From Neocallimastix lanati (nom. inval.) (Eukaryota; Neocallimastigomycota; Neocallimastigomycetes; Neocallimastigales; Neocallimastigaceae): 64,000 nucleotides of DNA. Position 1 is the first letter of the stretch. Each line of letters starts with the position of its first letter. Below are positions 1 to 10,300 of this stretch, in pieces. The notes beneath the pieces are model-generated. The model did no database searches. It was not told the DNA's origin and worked only from the letters and a program-made list of their open reading frames with translations. The stretch covers positions 956,501 through 1,020,500 of the forward strand of contig JACVTC010000032.1 in assembly GCA_016946835.1 (NCBI GenBank). The letters run 5' to 3'. The translations under genes were made by a program, and so were the position numbers.

Positions 1-97
1 ACCAAGGTTCTAATTTTACTAACTGAAGATTTCGTTACATGGTCCGCCTCCAGGATTCGGATACCAGACGAATCTAACAGTTAGGCATAACTATACT

Positions 98-167
98 AAA
101 ATTAAGCAAACTAAACTAAACTAAACTAAATTAAACTAAACTAAACTAAAATAAAATAAAATAAAAA
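98..167. repeat. AAACT/AAAAT pentamer repeat
   Basis: About a dozen tandem pentamers, first CTAAA-type then TAAAA-type, between the D purine tract and the end of its coding region. Simple-sequence expansion; no function can be read from it. Confidence 0.8.
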
Positions 168-370
168 TAATAATTAACCATTTTATAGTACGAACTTTTT
201 TGAATAAAATTACATGATATTAATAAAGTTACATGAATATAATGTATAATAAGAATACATGAATATTAATAATATTTAATAATATAAAATAATATTTAGT
301 AATATTGATATTAATAAATTAATATAAGTTTGATATTAATAAAGTAAAGATTCATTTTCAAGTTTTAATT

Positions 371-2815
371 TTAGTTATTTTTGTTAAATTCTTTTAAGAG
401 TTTAGGGCAATTTAAATTTTCTTCGGGTTCCCAAGATGCTTCAGATAAAGGATAACCTTTCCATTTAATAAGATATTGGGTTTTGCCATAATGTTTCCTT
501 TTATCAAGAATTTTTTCAACTTCGTATTCTTCTTCATTGTCAATAATTATCGGTGGTGGTGGTTCTTTCTTTCGTCCAAAGTGATCTTCATAAAATGGTT
601 CAAGTTCAGAAACATGTATTACAGGATGGATTCTGATTTCTTTTGGTAAGTCTAGCTTATATGAAACGGGAGAAATTTTCTTAATGATTTTATATGGACC
701 AAGTTTTCTGGGTTTAAGTTTTTTATTTCCATTATGAATTATAAGTGAACTATTAATCCACACTTTATCACCAGGTTTAAAGTTTGGAGCTTCAATACGA
801 TGTTTGTTTGCAAATTCTTCTTGCTTTTTTCTTGCTTGTTGTAAATTTTCACTAAGTGTTTTAAATAATTCTGAAAAATCTTTTGTAAATTCATCAGCTC
901 TAGGAACATCTGTACTGTTTGGAATTGATGGTGAATATCTTGGATTATATCCATAGTTTGCATAAAAAGGTGAGTGCTTAATTGATTCTTGAATTGAATT
1001 ATTATAACTGAATTCTGCTAGGAATAAAAAATTATACCAATCAGAACCTTTAAAGTTTGAATAACATCTTAAGTATTGTTCAATAACGGAGTTCACCCTC
1101 TCCGTTAAACCATTGGTTTGGTGATGGAAGGGAGAAGCAAGTTTCATTGTGATATTGAAAGATTTACAAATAGCTGACCAAAATTTTGAAGTGAATTGAG
1201 AACCTTTATCAGAAAAGAAATCGGAGGGTGGTTTATGAATACGAAAGAGATCATTTAGGTCTTTCTTGGGAACAATTAAAACAGAAGCAGCAGCTGGAGA
1301 TTTAGATTTTCTAATAAATTTTTTGTCTTCATTTTCTTTAATATATTTCTTCGAAGCTAGAGATTCTTTTTCAGTTAAGGGGTAGATTGGATCATAATGA
1401 AGTTTTTCATTTTGTTTGAGTTTAATCTCGCTATCAAAAGGACAATAAGGAGGTGATTCATTAGTGTATATTTTACTGAAAGTGTCTATAAAGGGAAGTA
1501 ATTTTTTTGGTAATGATTTGCTTATTTTATTATTGATTTCTTCATTTTCATTTTTATCATTTTGTTTAGTAGTATTTAAAGGAACATAAGAAGTAAAGGA
1601 GTTAGGGATGATTAAACAATTTTCAACGCAATAATTGGAATTAAATCTTAAAACTTTATTTTTGAAGTCAATGTCGAGATTGTGAGTAGAAATCCATTCG
1701 AAACCTAAAATAGCACAATAAGAAGGAAGGTCAACCACATAGAATTGAGTTTTACATTTGTGATTTTTATAAGTGATGGAAATAGGAAGAGTTTTACCAA
1801 GAATAGTTTGCTTTCCACCGATGCCAGATACCTTAGGGAAATTAGTTTTAGTTGAATACGGGATATTATTTTCTTTAATATAGTAGATATCCATTAAATT
1901 GATTTGAGAACCAGTATCGAGAAGAATTTTAGCAGTAGAATTTGTATTATCAATACTCAAAGAAAATTCGTAAATAGGAAGATTTGAGTTAGAAACTCTA
2001 GGTCTAGAAATAGGTTTTGATTCGGGATTAGAAACATAAGTGCTACTTGATGAAGGTTTATTTTTATTTTTATATTTATTTTTAAGTGGACAATTGTCGA
2101 GAGAATGTTCAGAGGATCCACAATACAAACAAAGATTTTCTCTTCTTCTTCTTTCTTTTTCTTCTTGAGATAGAGGTCCATGAGGTTTGGATTTAAATTG
2201 CTTTTGGAAAAAGAATGATTTTTTGCTCTTTTTATTTTTATTATTATTACTATTATTTGAATTTTGACCTTGAAGATTGGAGAATTGTCTATGAGTAGAA
2301 ATACGATTATCGATTCTAGATGCAATTGTTTGCATAGCAAAGAGGGTTTGAGGTCCAGGAAACATTTCTAAAATTCTAGTAGCAATATGGTCATGTAGAC
2401 CGGCAAGAAAGGCGTCCATCTTGGCTTCTTCATTCCAAGAAGATTCATCGGCGTATTTATTAAATTCTAAAATATAATTTCTGACTTCACCAATTCGTTT
2501 TTGTTTGATTGTTCTTAATTTCTGGTTGGCAATAAAGGTAGAGTCGTAGCTTCCAAATACTGATTTTAATCTAGCAATGAATTGATTATAATTAAGGAGA
2601 CAAGGATCTTGATTTTCAATGAGAGTAGCAGCCCAATTCATGGCGTTTCCATACAAACGAGAAATGATATAGATTACTTTAGCTTCATCGTTTGCAAATC
2701 TTTCTGGTTGAATCATAAAAATAAGTTCCATTTTAGCTAGAAATCCTTTAAAGAATCGACGATCACCAGCAAAACCGTCCTTAAAAGTAGGATTTTCTTG
2801 ATAATAGTTGTCCAT
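371..2815 (-). CDS. Element D Gag-protease-integrase-chromodomain frame (814 codons, incomplete pol)
   Basis: Open frame of 814 codons starting at an ATG. In order: a Ty3-type Gag capsid region (about residues 15-170, ending in a basic Asn/Lys-rich stretch), a CCHC zinc knuckle near residue 230 ([14 protein letters not shown]), an aspartic protease with [10 protein letters not shown] near 300, a short pol segment, integrase residues around [11 protein letters not shown] and the conserved [12 protein letters not shown], and a C-terminal chromodomain (about residues 755-810, with [17 protein letters not shown]). The chromodomain places it with the chromoviruses, which use it to target chromatin marks. 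Reverse transcriptase and RNase H are not among the parts seen, so it cannot be autonomous. It is treated as a fossil. Confidence 0.85.
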   Translation of the reverse strand: MDNYYQENPTFKDGFAGDRRFFKGFLAKMELIFMIQPERFANDEAKVIYIISRLYGNAMNWAATLIENQDPCLLNYNQFIARLKSVFGSYDSTFIANQKLRTIKQKRIGEVRNYILEFNKYADESSWNEEAKMDAFLAGLHDHIATRILEMFPGPQTLFAMQTIASRIDNRISTHRQFSNLQGQNSNNSNNNKNKKSKKSFFFQKQFKSKPHGPLSQEEKERRRRENLCLYCGSSEHSLDNCPLKNKYKNKNKPSSSSTYVSNPESKPISRPRVSNSNLPIYEFSLSIDNTNSTAKILLDTGSQINLMDIYYIKENNIPYSTKTNFPKVSGIGGKQTILGKTLPISITYKNHKCKTQFYVVDLPSYCAILGFEWISTHNLDIDFKNKVLRFNSNYCVENCLIIPNSFTSYVPLNTTKQNDKNENEEINNKISKSLPKKLLPFIDTFSKIYTNESPPYCPFDSEIKLKQNEKLHYDPIYPLTEKESLASKKYIKENEDKKFIRKSKSPAAASVLIVPKKDLNDLFRIHKPPSDFFSDKGSQFTSKFWSAICKSFNITMKLASPFHHQTNGLTERVNSVIEQYLRCYSNFKGSDWYNFLFLAEFSYNNSIQESIKHSPFYANYGYNPRYSPSIPNSTDVPRADEFTKDFSELFKTLSENLQQARKKQEEFANKHRIEAPNFKPGDKVWINSSLIIHNGNKKLKPRKLGPYKIIKKISPVSYKLDLPKEIRIHPVIHVSELEPFYEDHFGRKKEPPPPIIIDNEEEYEVEKILDKRKHYGKTQYLIKWKGYPLSEASWEPEENLNCPKLLKEFNKNN

Positions 2816-3081
2816 ATTAAAATAAATAAGGTAAAGTAGAATAAGTTTTCAAAGGTAAAGAATAGGCGGTAGAATCCAGAAGTTCCCAAAGTGGTAGTAG
2901 AGATTCCAATAATCCAAAAGTTAGATAGGTAGTAGCGATTCCAAAAGTTCAAAAGTTGTTTATTGGTAGGTTTCCAAGGTTAATGGATAAGAACACAAAA
3001 TTTTAATAACACTTTATAATATTTTATAATTAAATATTTCTATTTTATAATTATTTATCAAAAATTACTGAAATATAAACT

Positions 3082-3118
3082 AGATTATATAGTATTGGAC
3101 CAACTAAATATATAATCT
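3082..3118 (-). other. Conserved leader stem-loop of element D
   Basis: AGATTATATA (3082-3091) pairs with TATATAATCT (3109-3118), a perfect 10-bp stem. Element B has the same stem-loop at 14882-14917 inside a homologous stretch of about 170 nt, but with different paired bases: C-G becomes T-A, G-T becomes A-T and A-T becomes G-C. Such compensating change suggests that the RNA structure is kept. The role is unknown; packaging, dimerisation or translation control are possibilities. Confidence 0.6.
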
Positions 3119-3866
3119 ATCAAAGTTTTATACGATAAGTTCCTTTAGCCTTTTAGTGATAACGCAGATAAAATCGATTGTTAATGTCTTATAGACAAAA
3201 GGAAGTAATATTGTTAGATTCTTTATTATGTCTAACTTATTGTTAGCTGAAAAGAATAAAACAAATTATTTTCCCCTATATCAATAGTATCTGAACACTA
3301 AAATGTTACGAAAACAGAGACCAACTTCTGTCGCTTTGGAAGTCGTATAAACCTTATATTTATATTTTAATCTTTGTTTTCTTAATTATAAAATAATAAT
3401 ATTAATTATAAAATTATTGATTGATAAAATAGAATAGTACTATTGACTCACAACTATAGAAAAAACCGTCAGTACTATTATAACTAGTGCCGCGAGTAAG
3501 CACGAAATAAAATTTTAAAATACTATATAGTTTTAATCTTACGCCTTCGGTGACGTAAGCTCCTTATTCGCCAGAGTTGTTGCAAACCTAGAACCGTTTT
3601 CCTTTATAATAGGCTACGGTGCTCTCTTATAGAGTTTTACCTAGTCTAGAACCAAATCTATTCGTCGAGTGCAACACTAAAGAAGATAATTCTTCTAACT
3701 CTGTATATGAGCTCTATTCGCTCGTATAAACGCCTTTTTAAATAAATAAATAAAAAAAATAAAATTGAACAGGTTTTTCTTGCTATTATTTCAAGCAAGT
3801 AATTTATTAAAATAATTAAAAATAAAAAATTATTATTATAATTATTAATATTATTATTATTATTAT

Positions 3867-3913
<47 letters not shown>

Positions 3914-5227
3914 CTAAGCTAATTTAAAAAATTTATTATTTTTGTAATAAATTAAATGAAAAAAAATTTTTTTTTTTTTTTTTTATTTATCTAGAACTAA
4001 TTGATTTATTCACTAAATTAATCTAAAATATTTATCTAAAAATTAAAAATTTTTTTCTTATTAAATTAATTTAATATTATTTATCTAATTATTAATTAAT
4101 TTTGTTGGGTAAATATTAGAATTAATTTTGAAGGGTTAAGGTAATACAAGATTAATTTAATATTATCTAAAATTTTTTTTTTTTTTTTTTTTTTAAAAGG
4201 TTAAGGTAATGTAAGTTTTATCTTAATAGGGTAGTACAAGTTTAATTTGAATTATATGATCGGGTAGTACAAGAATTTTTGTTATAAAAATTAATTTCAA
4301 CAACCATAGGATTAGGATTATCCGGTAATATAATAGATACAAAGGATTGAATTATATAATAGTGAGGGTAACTCAAAACAGACAAGGTGATAATTTGAAT
4401 AGGAATCAATAGGCAGTAATTATTCGTCTGGGAGGAGATAGAATCCGAGATTAAAAGATATAGAAGTCCGGTATTAAAGAGATAGTAGATAAAAAGATTT
4501 ATTCAAAGATTATTAGATTAAGATAGAGAGAACCGGAAGAGTAGGTATTAGTAAAAGTAGAAACCCAACGATTGCCAAAAGATATTAAGAAAGTAGAATT
4601 CCTAAAAGTGCGGTAGAATGTCTGCGGGATAGCGCAAAGGTATTGAGGGCTTGGATTAGCAGGTGCTTTTATTGTAACGGAGGTGCTTCTATTGTAACGG
4701 CGGGACGTGGTATAGAAACACAGAAAGGAGAAAACTCAATAGGTTTACACTATCTGTATAAATAATTCGTTTTATTAGAAATATTTTTTATTAATTATAA
4801 AATTTAAAATAATTATTAATATTAATCAACAAGGTAATATTTCGAATTACTTATACGTTAATTATTATTAATAAAAGCACGAAGAAAAATATTTTCATTC
4901 GTGAAGTTCGCACTATTTATACTTTTAACGGAAAAACAGTTTTAACATGTAAAATAATTTTAAAGAAATATTTAGAAATATGTTTGTAGTAATTAATAAT
5001 GTAAAGTTTCTAGAATATAGATTTTAATTGATGAAAATGAATCTTATCAAAAAAGAATAAAATAATTTATATAATAAGAATTTCTAAATTCATTTCGGTT
5101 GAATTACGAACCGAAAGAATCTTTAACTTTCTATAATTTTATACAGAAAGAATATTCAAGAAGATATTATTAATAATTAATAAAATAATTAATAAAATAA
5201 TTATTAATGCAAAATGGGTTGAGGTGT

Positions 5228-5280
5228 GAGTCGAACCCATGAAGTATTGGTCATGGTCAATGTAACTAACCATTGAACCA
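5228..5280 (-). promoter_or_regulatory. tRNA-like A box / B box pair in the D LTR
   Basis: Read on the minus strand there is TGGTTCAATGG (an A-box match) and, 43 bases on, GGTTCGACTC (a B-box match), the spacing found in real tRNA genes. The D-stem, anticodon stem and acceptor stem do not pair, and the T-stem pairs only in part, so this is not a working tRNA. It lies about 40 bases inside the D LTR, across the element B insertion. It could be a relic tRNA, an internal Pol III promoter, or chance. Confidence 0.35.
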
Positions 5281-5301
5281 AGGTTCTAATTTTACTAACT
5301 G

Positions 5302-5352
5302 TGGTAAAGAACGAACATATAATGGATTATTAATTAGAATTTCAACTTACTT
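5302..5352 (+). repeat. Element B 5' LTR, first part
   Basis: The first 51 bases match the start of the 3' LTR at 20542. The LTR is then interrupted by element A and resumes at 12390. The last five bases, TACTT, are the left target duplication of A. Confidence 0.93.
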
Positions 5353-6088
5353 TGTTGAAATTATAACTGAATTGAAATCTCAATTTCAGTTATTTACATT
5401 TCAATAGTTAACAAATATTATTTATTTAATTATAAATAATATATATATTTAAATAATTAATAATTAATATAAATTCTTATTTAATATTTAAGGAATTATC
5501 TTAGGCCTAATAATTCTGAGAATATTAGTAAATAAGATTTATATTAATAATTTCAATTATCTACATATGACGTCACATGTATTTATTTATATTATGTTTA
5601 TATATATGTTTACATCATATATATTAACTACTATTTTTAATTATTCAAATTAATTATATAATTATAAATTAAATTTATTTAGTTATATTAAATATTTTAA
5701 ACATATCGATATTGTTATTATCTTAATATTTTATTAATATTCATATTACTATATTATTAATATCTTATAATTAAATATTATTATTATGTAACTTACAAAG
5801 TATAAAAGAAAGATGTAAAAATCTATCTTTTATGTTCTTTGTAAGGTTATTGTACTTACAATAATTATATACTAATAATTCAATAAATAAATATTTTCAT
5901 AAATCCTTCAAAGAAATTATTATTTAAAATATTCTTAGATATTAAGTGTTTAAATAACTTAACTATTTATCTTATATTATTTTTATATTATTATTAATTA
6001 ATTATTGTTGGATTATTAATATATAATTCAACATATTAACCTAGTAACGTTATTAATCATAAAACTATTTTATATCTTAATTTTAACA
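5353..6088 (+). repeat. Element A 5' LTR (736 bp)
   Basis: TGTTGAAATTAT...TTTTAACA, same length and apparently same sequence as the copy at 11649-12384. It holds a CRE-like site (5563-5587), a TATA-like GTATAAAAG near 5800, and the inverted words CTTACAAAG...CTTTGTAAG around 5790-5845. Confidence 0.96.
5563..5587 (+). promoter_or_regulatory. CRE-like TGACGTCA site in the A LTR
   Basis: TATGACGTCACATG sits inside a 25-base stretch (5563-5587, repeated at 11859-11883) that is identical to 63130-63154 in copia-type element F. TGACGTCA is the consensus CREB/ATF bZIP site. It lies about 230 bases upstream of the TATA-like box, which suits an enhancer. Confidence 0.55.
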
Positions 6089-6122
6089 ATAACCTTACCC
6101 TAGTTTTGGTTACTACTTTAAT

Positions 6123-7199
6123 ATGTCTTTTTACAATAATGTATGGGCTGACATTGCTCCAATGTCAGAAGTTAATAAATTAAGGTCTGACGCCCAAGTT
6201 ACTGTATCCGAATTGGCTTCTTCTGTTAATGATAGTTTTTTATTAAAAGAAGATTTTAATGAATATAACAAGGACTTACAAAAAAAACTTTATACACTTT
6301 ACAAAGATAATAAAAATATTATTAATCAATTATCTAATTTAACAAAAATTTTAGATGAAAAGTTAAATATAAATATTGCTACAAATGATATTCCTTCTAC
6401 TAGTCAAACACAAGAGGATAATGTATCTACCACTACTAGACGTGATGATGACAATGATGTTATTATGAGGAATGCTTTTTCAAACCGTTTACAACAAGTT
6501 CCTGAACCTGGATTTTTCTCTGGAGATACTAAAGAAACTGATCTATTCTGTCAACTTTGTGAAGATACTTTTAAAACATATCCAAATTCAGAAGCTACAG
6601 AAGATATCAAAATTAACTTTATTAAATCCCGTTTGAGGGATGGCGCTCGTAATTGGTATCTAGCTACGTACAAGGATACTAACCCAAAAACTCTTTCTGA
6701 ATTGACTACTGAATTAAGAAAAGCATTTTCCAACGTTGCAAGCAAAAAATTAGCTAAGATTCAATTAATAAAATTGAAACATAATTATGGGAAAATAAAT
6801 GATTATATTGAACAATTTAGAACTCTTTCGAATGGTCTTGGATTCAGTGAAGAAGCCTTAGTTTTAATTTTTTATAATGGGTTACATTCAAAATTCCAAG
6901 AAGTAATTGAAGAAATGGAAGAATTCCCTGTTGATCTTGGTACTATTTATACTAAATGTATTTTACTTGAAAATACATTAAAAACAAAAAATCAAATAAA
7001 AACAAATAATGGTAATTCAAAACTTTTTAGAAGCAGTAATAATAAACATTCAAAACACGTTAGTACCCATATTAATCATGATAAAAATTATAATTCTAAT
7101 AACAATTATAATAACAAAAGTAATTATAATAATAATTACAATAATAACAATTATAATAGTAATAAAACTAGTAGCAATAATAATAAAACAAAAAACTAA
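6123..7199 (+). CDS. Element A Gag
   Basis: 358 residues from an ATG 34 bases after the LTR. There is a coiled-coil-like N-terminus, a Ty3-type capsid region at about residues 125-285 (with KINFIKSRLRDGARNWY and an EQFRTLSNGL segment), then a basic tail of nearly pure Asn/Tyr/Lys. No CCHC zinc knuckle is seen, so RNA binding probably relies on the basic tail. Gag forms the particle that packages the element RNA. Confidence 0.88.
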   Translation: MSFYNNVWADIAPMSEVNKLRSDAQVTVSELASSVNDSFLLKEDFNEYNKDLQKKLYTLYKDNKNIINQLSNLTKILDEKLNINIATNDIPSTSQTQEDNVSTTTRRDDDNDVIMRNAFSNRLQQVPEPGFFSGDTKETDLFCQLCEDTFKTYPNSEATEDIKINFIKSRLRDGARNWYLATYKDTNPKTLSELTTELRKAFSNVASKKLAKIQLIKLKHNYGKINDYIEQFRTLSNGLGFSEEALVLIFYNGLHSKFQEVIEEMEEFPVDLGTIYTKCILLENTLKTKNQIKTNNGNSKLFRSSNNKHSKHVSTHINHDKNYNSNNNYNNKSNYNNNYNNNNYNSNKTSSNNNKTKN

Positions 7200-7393
7200 A
7201 CAATGGACTTCAACAGAAGTCCAATATAATAAAAAACACAAGAATTTTTCATTATAATTTTCCTACATTTAATAATGTAGTAAATAAAAAATTACCTTCA
7301 ACTTTCCTTTTATTTGATACATATATTCCAACAACATTTTCAAATAATATAAAAAATATTAAAAATGATAATAATAAATTAAAAACTGAATCG

Positions 7394-10300
7394 ATGTTAG
7401 ATTCAGGCTCCTTCTGTAATTTTATTACAGAAGAATTAGTAAAAACATTAAAATTGAAAAAATATAATTTAAAATCAAAAATTTTAGTCAAAGGAATTTC
7501 TGGTGATACAACCCAGATAAAGAATTATGTTTGGCTAAAATTTCAAATCAAAATTAATGAAAATAAAAGAGTTTATTTTAAAAATTTCAGAGAAAAATTT
7601 TTAATTTCGAATTGTATCCCAACAAAACTACTTTTTGGAAACCAATTTATGAGGAAGTTTAATATTCATTATGACTATGATAAAAACTTCCTATATTCTT
7701 ATTTAAATTCTCACTTTTATAACAAAATTAATAAAAATACTAATAAAAATCCACAATATTATTCTCGGTTTAATTCAGTGATAAAAAGATTTTTAAAAAA
7801 TTATTTTTTAAAACATAAATTCATAAAAAAATTTAATTATACAAAAAATTCAAAAATTTTCAAAAATTTTAATCAAAATAAATTAAATTTTAAACTTAAT
7901 AAATATAAAAAATTTCTTCATAAAAAATTTAATTTTTTAACCAATAAAATATTTTTTAAATTAAAAAACAATCACCAAAATAAAAAATATAAAATTAATA
8001 ATAAATTTAACTATAATTATTTAATTTATTCATTTTTAACAAATAAAGAAAATTATGAAGAAGATATTGAAGATATAAAAATCGAAAATATTCCGCTTCA
8101 ATATCGAGATTTGGCTGTTGTATTTAGTAAGAAAGAAGCAGATAAACTACCGCCACATCGTTTAACTGACTGTAAAATAGTTTTAGAAAAGGATGCTTCT
8201 CTTCATTACGGACCTATCTACCCATTATCTGAAGAAGAAAATAAAGTTTTAAAAGAATATATAGAAGAAAATTTAAAGAAGGGATTTATTAGACCTTCTG
8301 AATCTCCAGCTGGTTATCCTGTCTTATTTCAAAAAAAGAAAGATGGTTCTTTAAGATTGTGTGTGGATTACAAAAAGTTAAACGCTGTTACCATTAGAAA
8401 TTCATATCCTCTTCCACTTATTAATGATATTATTGAAAAGGTTAAAGGTGCAAAATATTTCACAAAATTAGATCTAAGATCTGCCTATAACCTAATTCGT
8501 ATAAAAGAGGGGGATGAATATAAAACAGCTTTTCGAACTAAATATGGTCATTACGAATATCTCGTAATGCCTTTTGGGTTGAAAAATGCCCCAGCCACTT
8601 TTCAATCATTTATTAATTCTGTACTCAGACCTTATTTGGAAAAAAGTGTTATTTTATATTTGGATGATATTTTAATTTATTCTGAGGATTTGGAAGAACA
8701 TCACAAACAAGTAAGAAATGTATTACAAACTTTAATTAATAATAATTTATACGCAAAATTAGAAAAATGTGAATTCGATAAAGAAAAAGTTGAATTCCTA
8801 GGTTACATTTTATCTGGTGATGGTGTATCTACTGACCCAAAGAAAATTAAATCTATAGATGAGTGGCCAACTCCGAAAAATATTAAAGAAGTACAACGAT
8901 TTTTAGGCTTATGTAATTACTATAGGAGATTTGTAAAAAATTTTGCAAAAATAGCTAAGCCTCTCCATAATTTAACAAGAAAAAATACAAAATTTATTTG
9001 GGATACAAATTGTGGAAATTCATTTAAATTATTAAAAAGTAAATTAACTACTTCTCCAGTACTGCATCACCCAGATGTAACTAAACCATTCATAGTAGAA
9101 TGTGATGCAAGTAACTATGCTATAGGTGCTGTTTTATCTCAGAAAGATGAAAATAATAAATTACATCCTGTTGCTTACTTTTCAAGAAGTTTACAAGGCT
9201 CCGAAATAAATTATACCATTACAGAAAAAGAGTTATTAGCTATTAGAGATTCTTTCTTAACTTGGCGACATCTTTTACTTGGTGCAAAACATAAAATTAC
9301 TGTCTATACTGATCATAGAAATTTAATCTATACTTTAGGAGGAAAAGTTGGTAATCAAAGACAGCATAGATGGCACTTATTCTTTCAGGAATATGATTTC
9401 CAACTTATATATAGACAAGGAACAAAAAATGGGAAACCAGATAGTCTTTCAAGAAGACCTGACTATATGAAGAATAACGAAGATATTAAACCAGAAAATA
9501 TATTAGATATTAAAAATGTAAAAGAAGTTCCCTGTTTTATAGGAATTATGAGTAATTTACTAGAAAAAATTATTGATGCTATTAAAGAAGATGCTACTGC
9601 TGAAGATATTAAATTATACTTTAGTGAAAACAATGTTAAAAATAATTATGCTTATAAACCATTTAGGAAAATGGAAAGATTTAAAATAAAAGATAATATT
9701 ATATTATATAACAATTTAATTTATATTCCTGAATCACTTAGATTAGAAATTTTAGAAAAATATCATGAAAAACCCACTTCTGGACATCTTGGTATAAGAA
9801 GAACTTTAGAACTAATTACAAGAAACTTTTGGTGGCCAAAAATACATGAAGATGTTACAAGTTATGTTAATTCTTGTGAATGTTGTGCAAGAAACAAGGT
9901 TAATAGACATAGGAAATATGGTCTTTTACAACCTTTAGATACTCCCGATAGACCTTGGAAGTCTATCGAAATTGATTTCCTATGTGGTCTTCCTTATTCT
10001 AAAGGATACACCGTTATTATGGTAGTTGTTGATTGTTTCTCTAAGATGATACATTTAATTCCATTTAAACAAATACCTGATGCCAAACAAACTGCCAAAG
10101 CTTTCATTACAAATATATTTAAACTACACGGATTGCCTTGTGATATGTATACAGATAGAGGATCTCAATTTACAAGTGCTCTTTGGAAAGAAGTAATGGA
10201 GTATTTAAACATTAAATCAAAAATCGCTACAACTGACCATCATGAAACAGTTGGTCAAGTTGAAAGATGTAATTCTTTTATTGAACAATATTTAAGAGCT

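Larger units (their letters stand above)
1..5301 (-). mobile_element. Element D: Ty3/gypsy chromovirus fossil (incomplete), split by B
   Basis: Minus-strand LTR element. Its 3' LTR begins at base 39 and runs off the left edge, preceded in element sense by a purine-rich tract (GGAGGCGGACCA). The same LTR start, TGTAACGAAATC, is found at 21408 reading leftward, where it is cut after 18 bases by element B and resumes at 5301. So D runs 21408-21391, then 5301 down past base 1. Visible parts are a 5' LTR of unknown end, a long leader, Gag with a zinc knuckle, an aspartic protease, integrase and a chromodomain. The pol region is incomplete, so the element is broken, probably by one large loss. D sits inside copia element C; the flanking bases at 21409-21413 would be one target duplication, the other lying outside the window. 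It is older than B and A, which nest in it. Confidence 0.8.
2816..5301 (-). other. Element D 5' leader and 5' LTR (boundary not fixed)
   Basis: No gene is seen here. In element sense this is LTR (from 5301 downward) and then a long untranslated leader ending at the Gag ATG. No primer-binding site could be placed, so the LTR end is uncertain. The stretch holds poly-T runs (about 3869-3910, 3964-3983, 4170-4193), a 20-bp tandem duplication (4661-4700, one mismatch), three imperfect copies of an AACTTTTGGA-containing repeat near 2860-2960, and relatively GC-rich structured islands at about 3460-3760 and 4400-4740. The perfect hairpin CTTACG...CGTAAG lies at 3538-3559. Bases 3080-3300 resemble the leader of element B when both are read in their own sense. 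Confidence 0.6.

Noticed and set aside
5220-5301. tRNA gene on the minus strand
   Set aside because: The A and B boxes are present, but the acceptor, D and anticodon stems do not form; kept only as tRNA-like promoter boxes.
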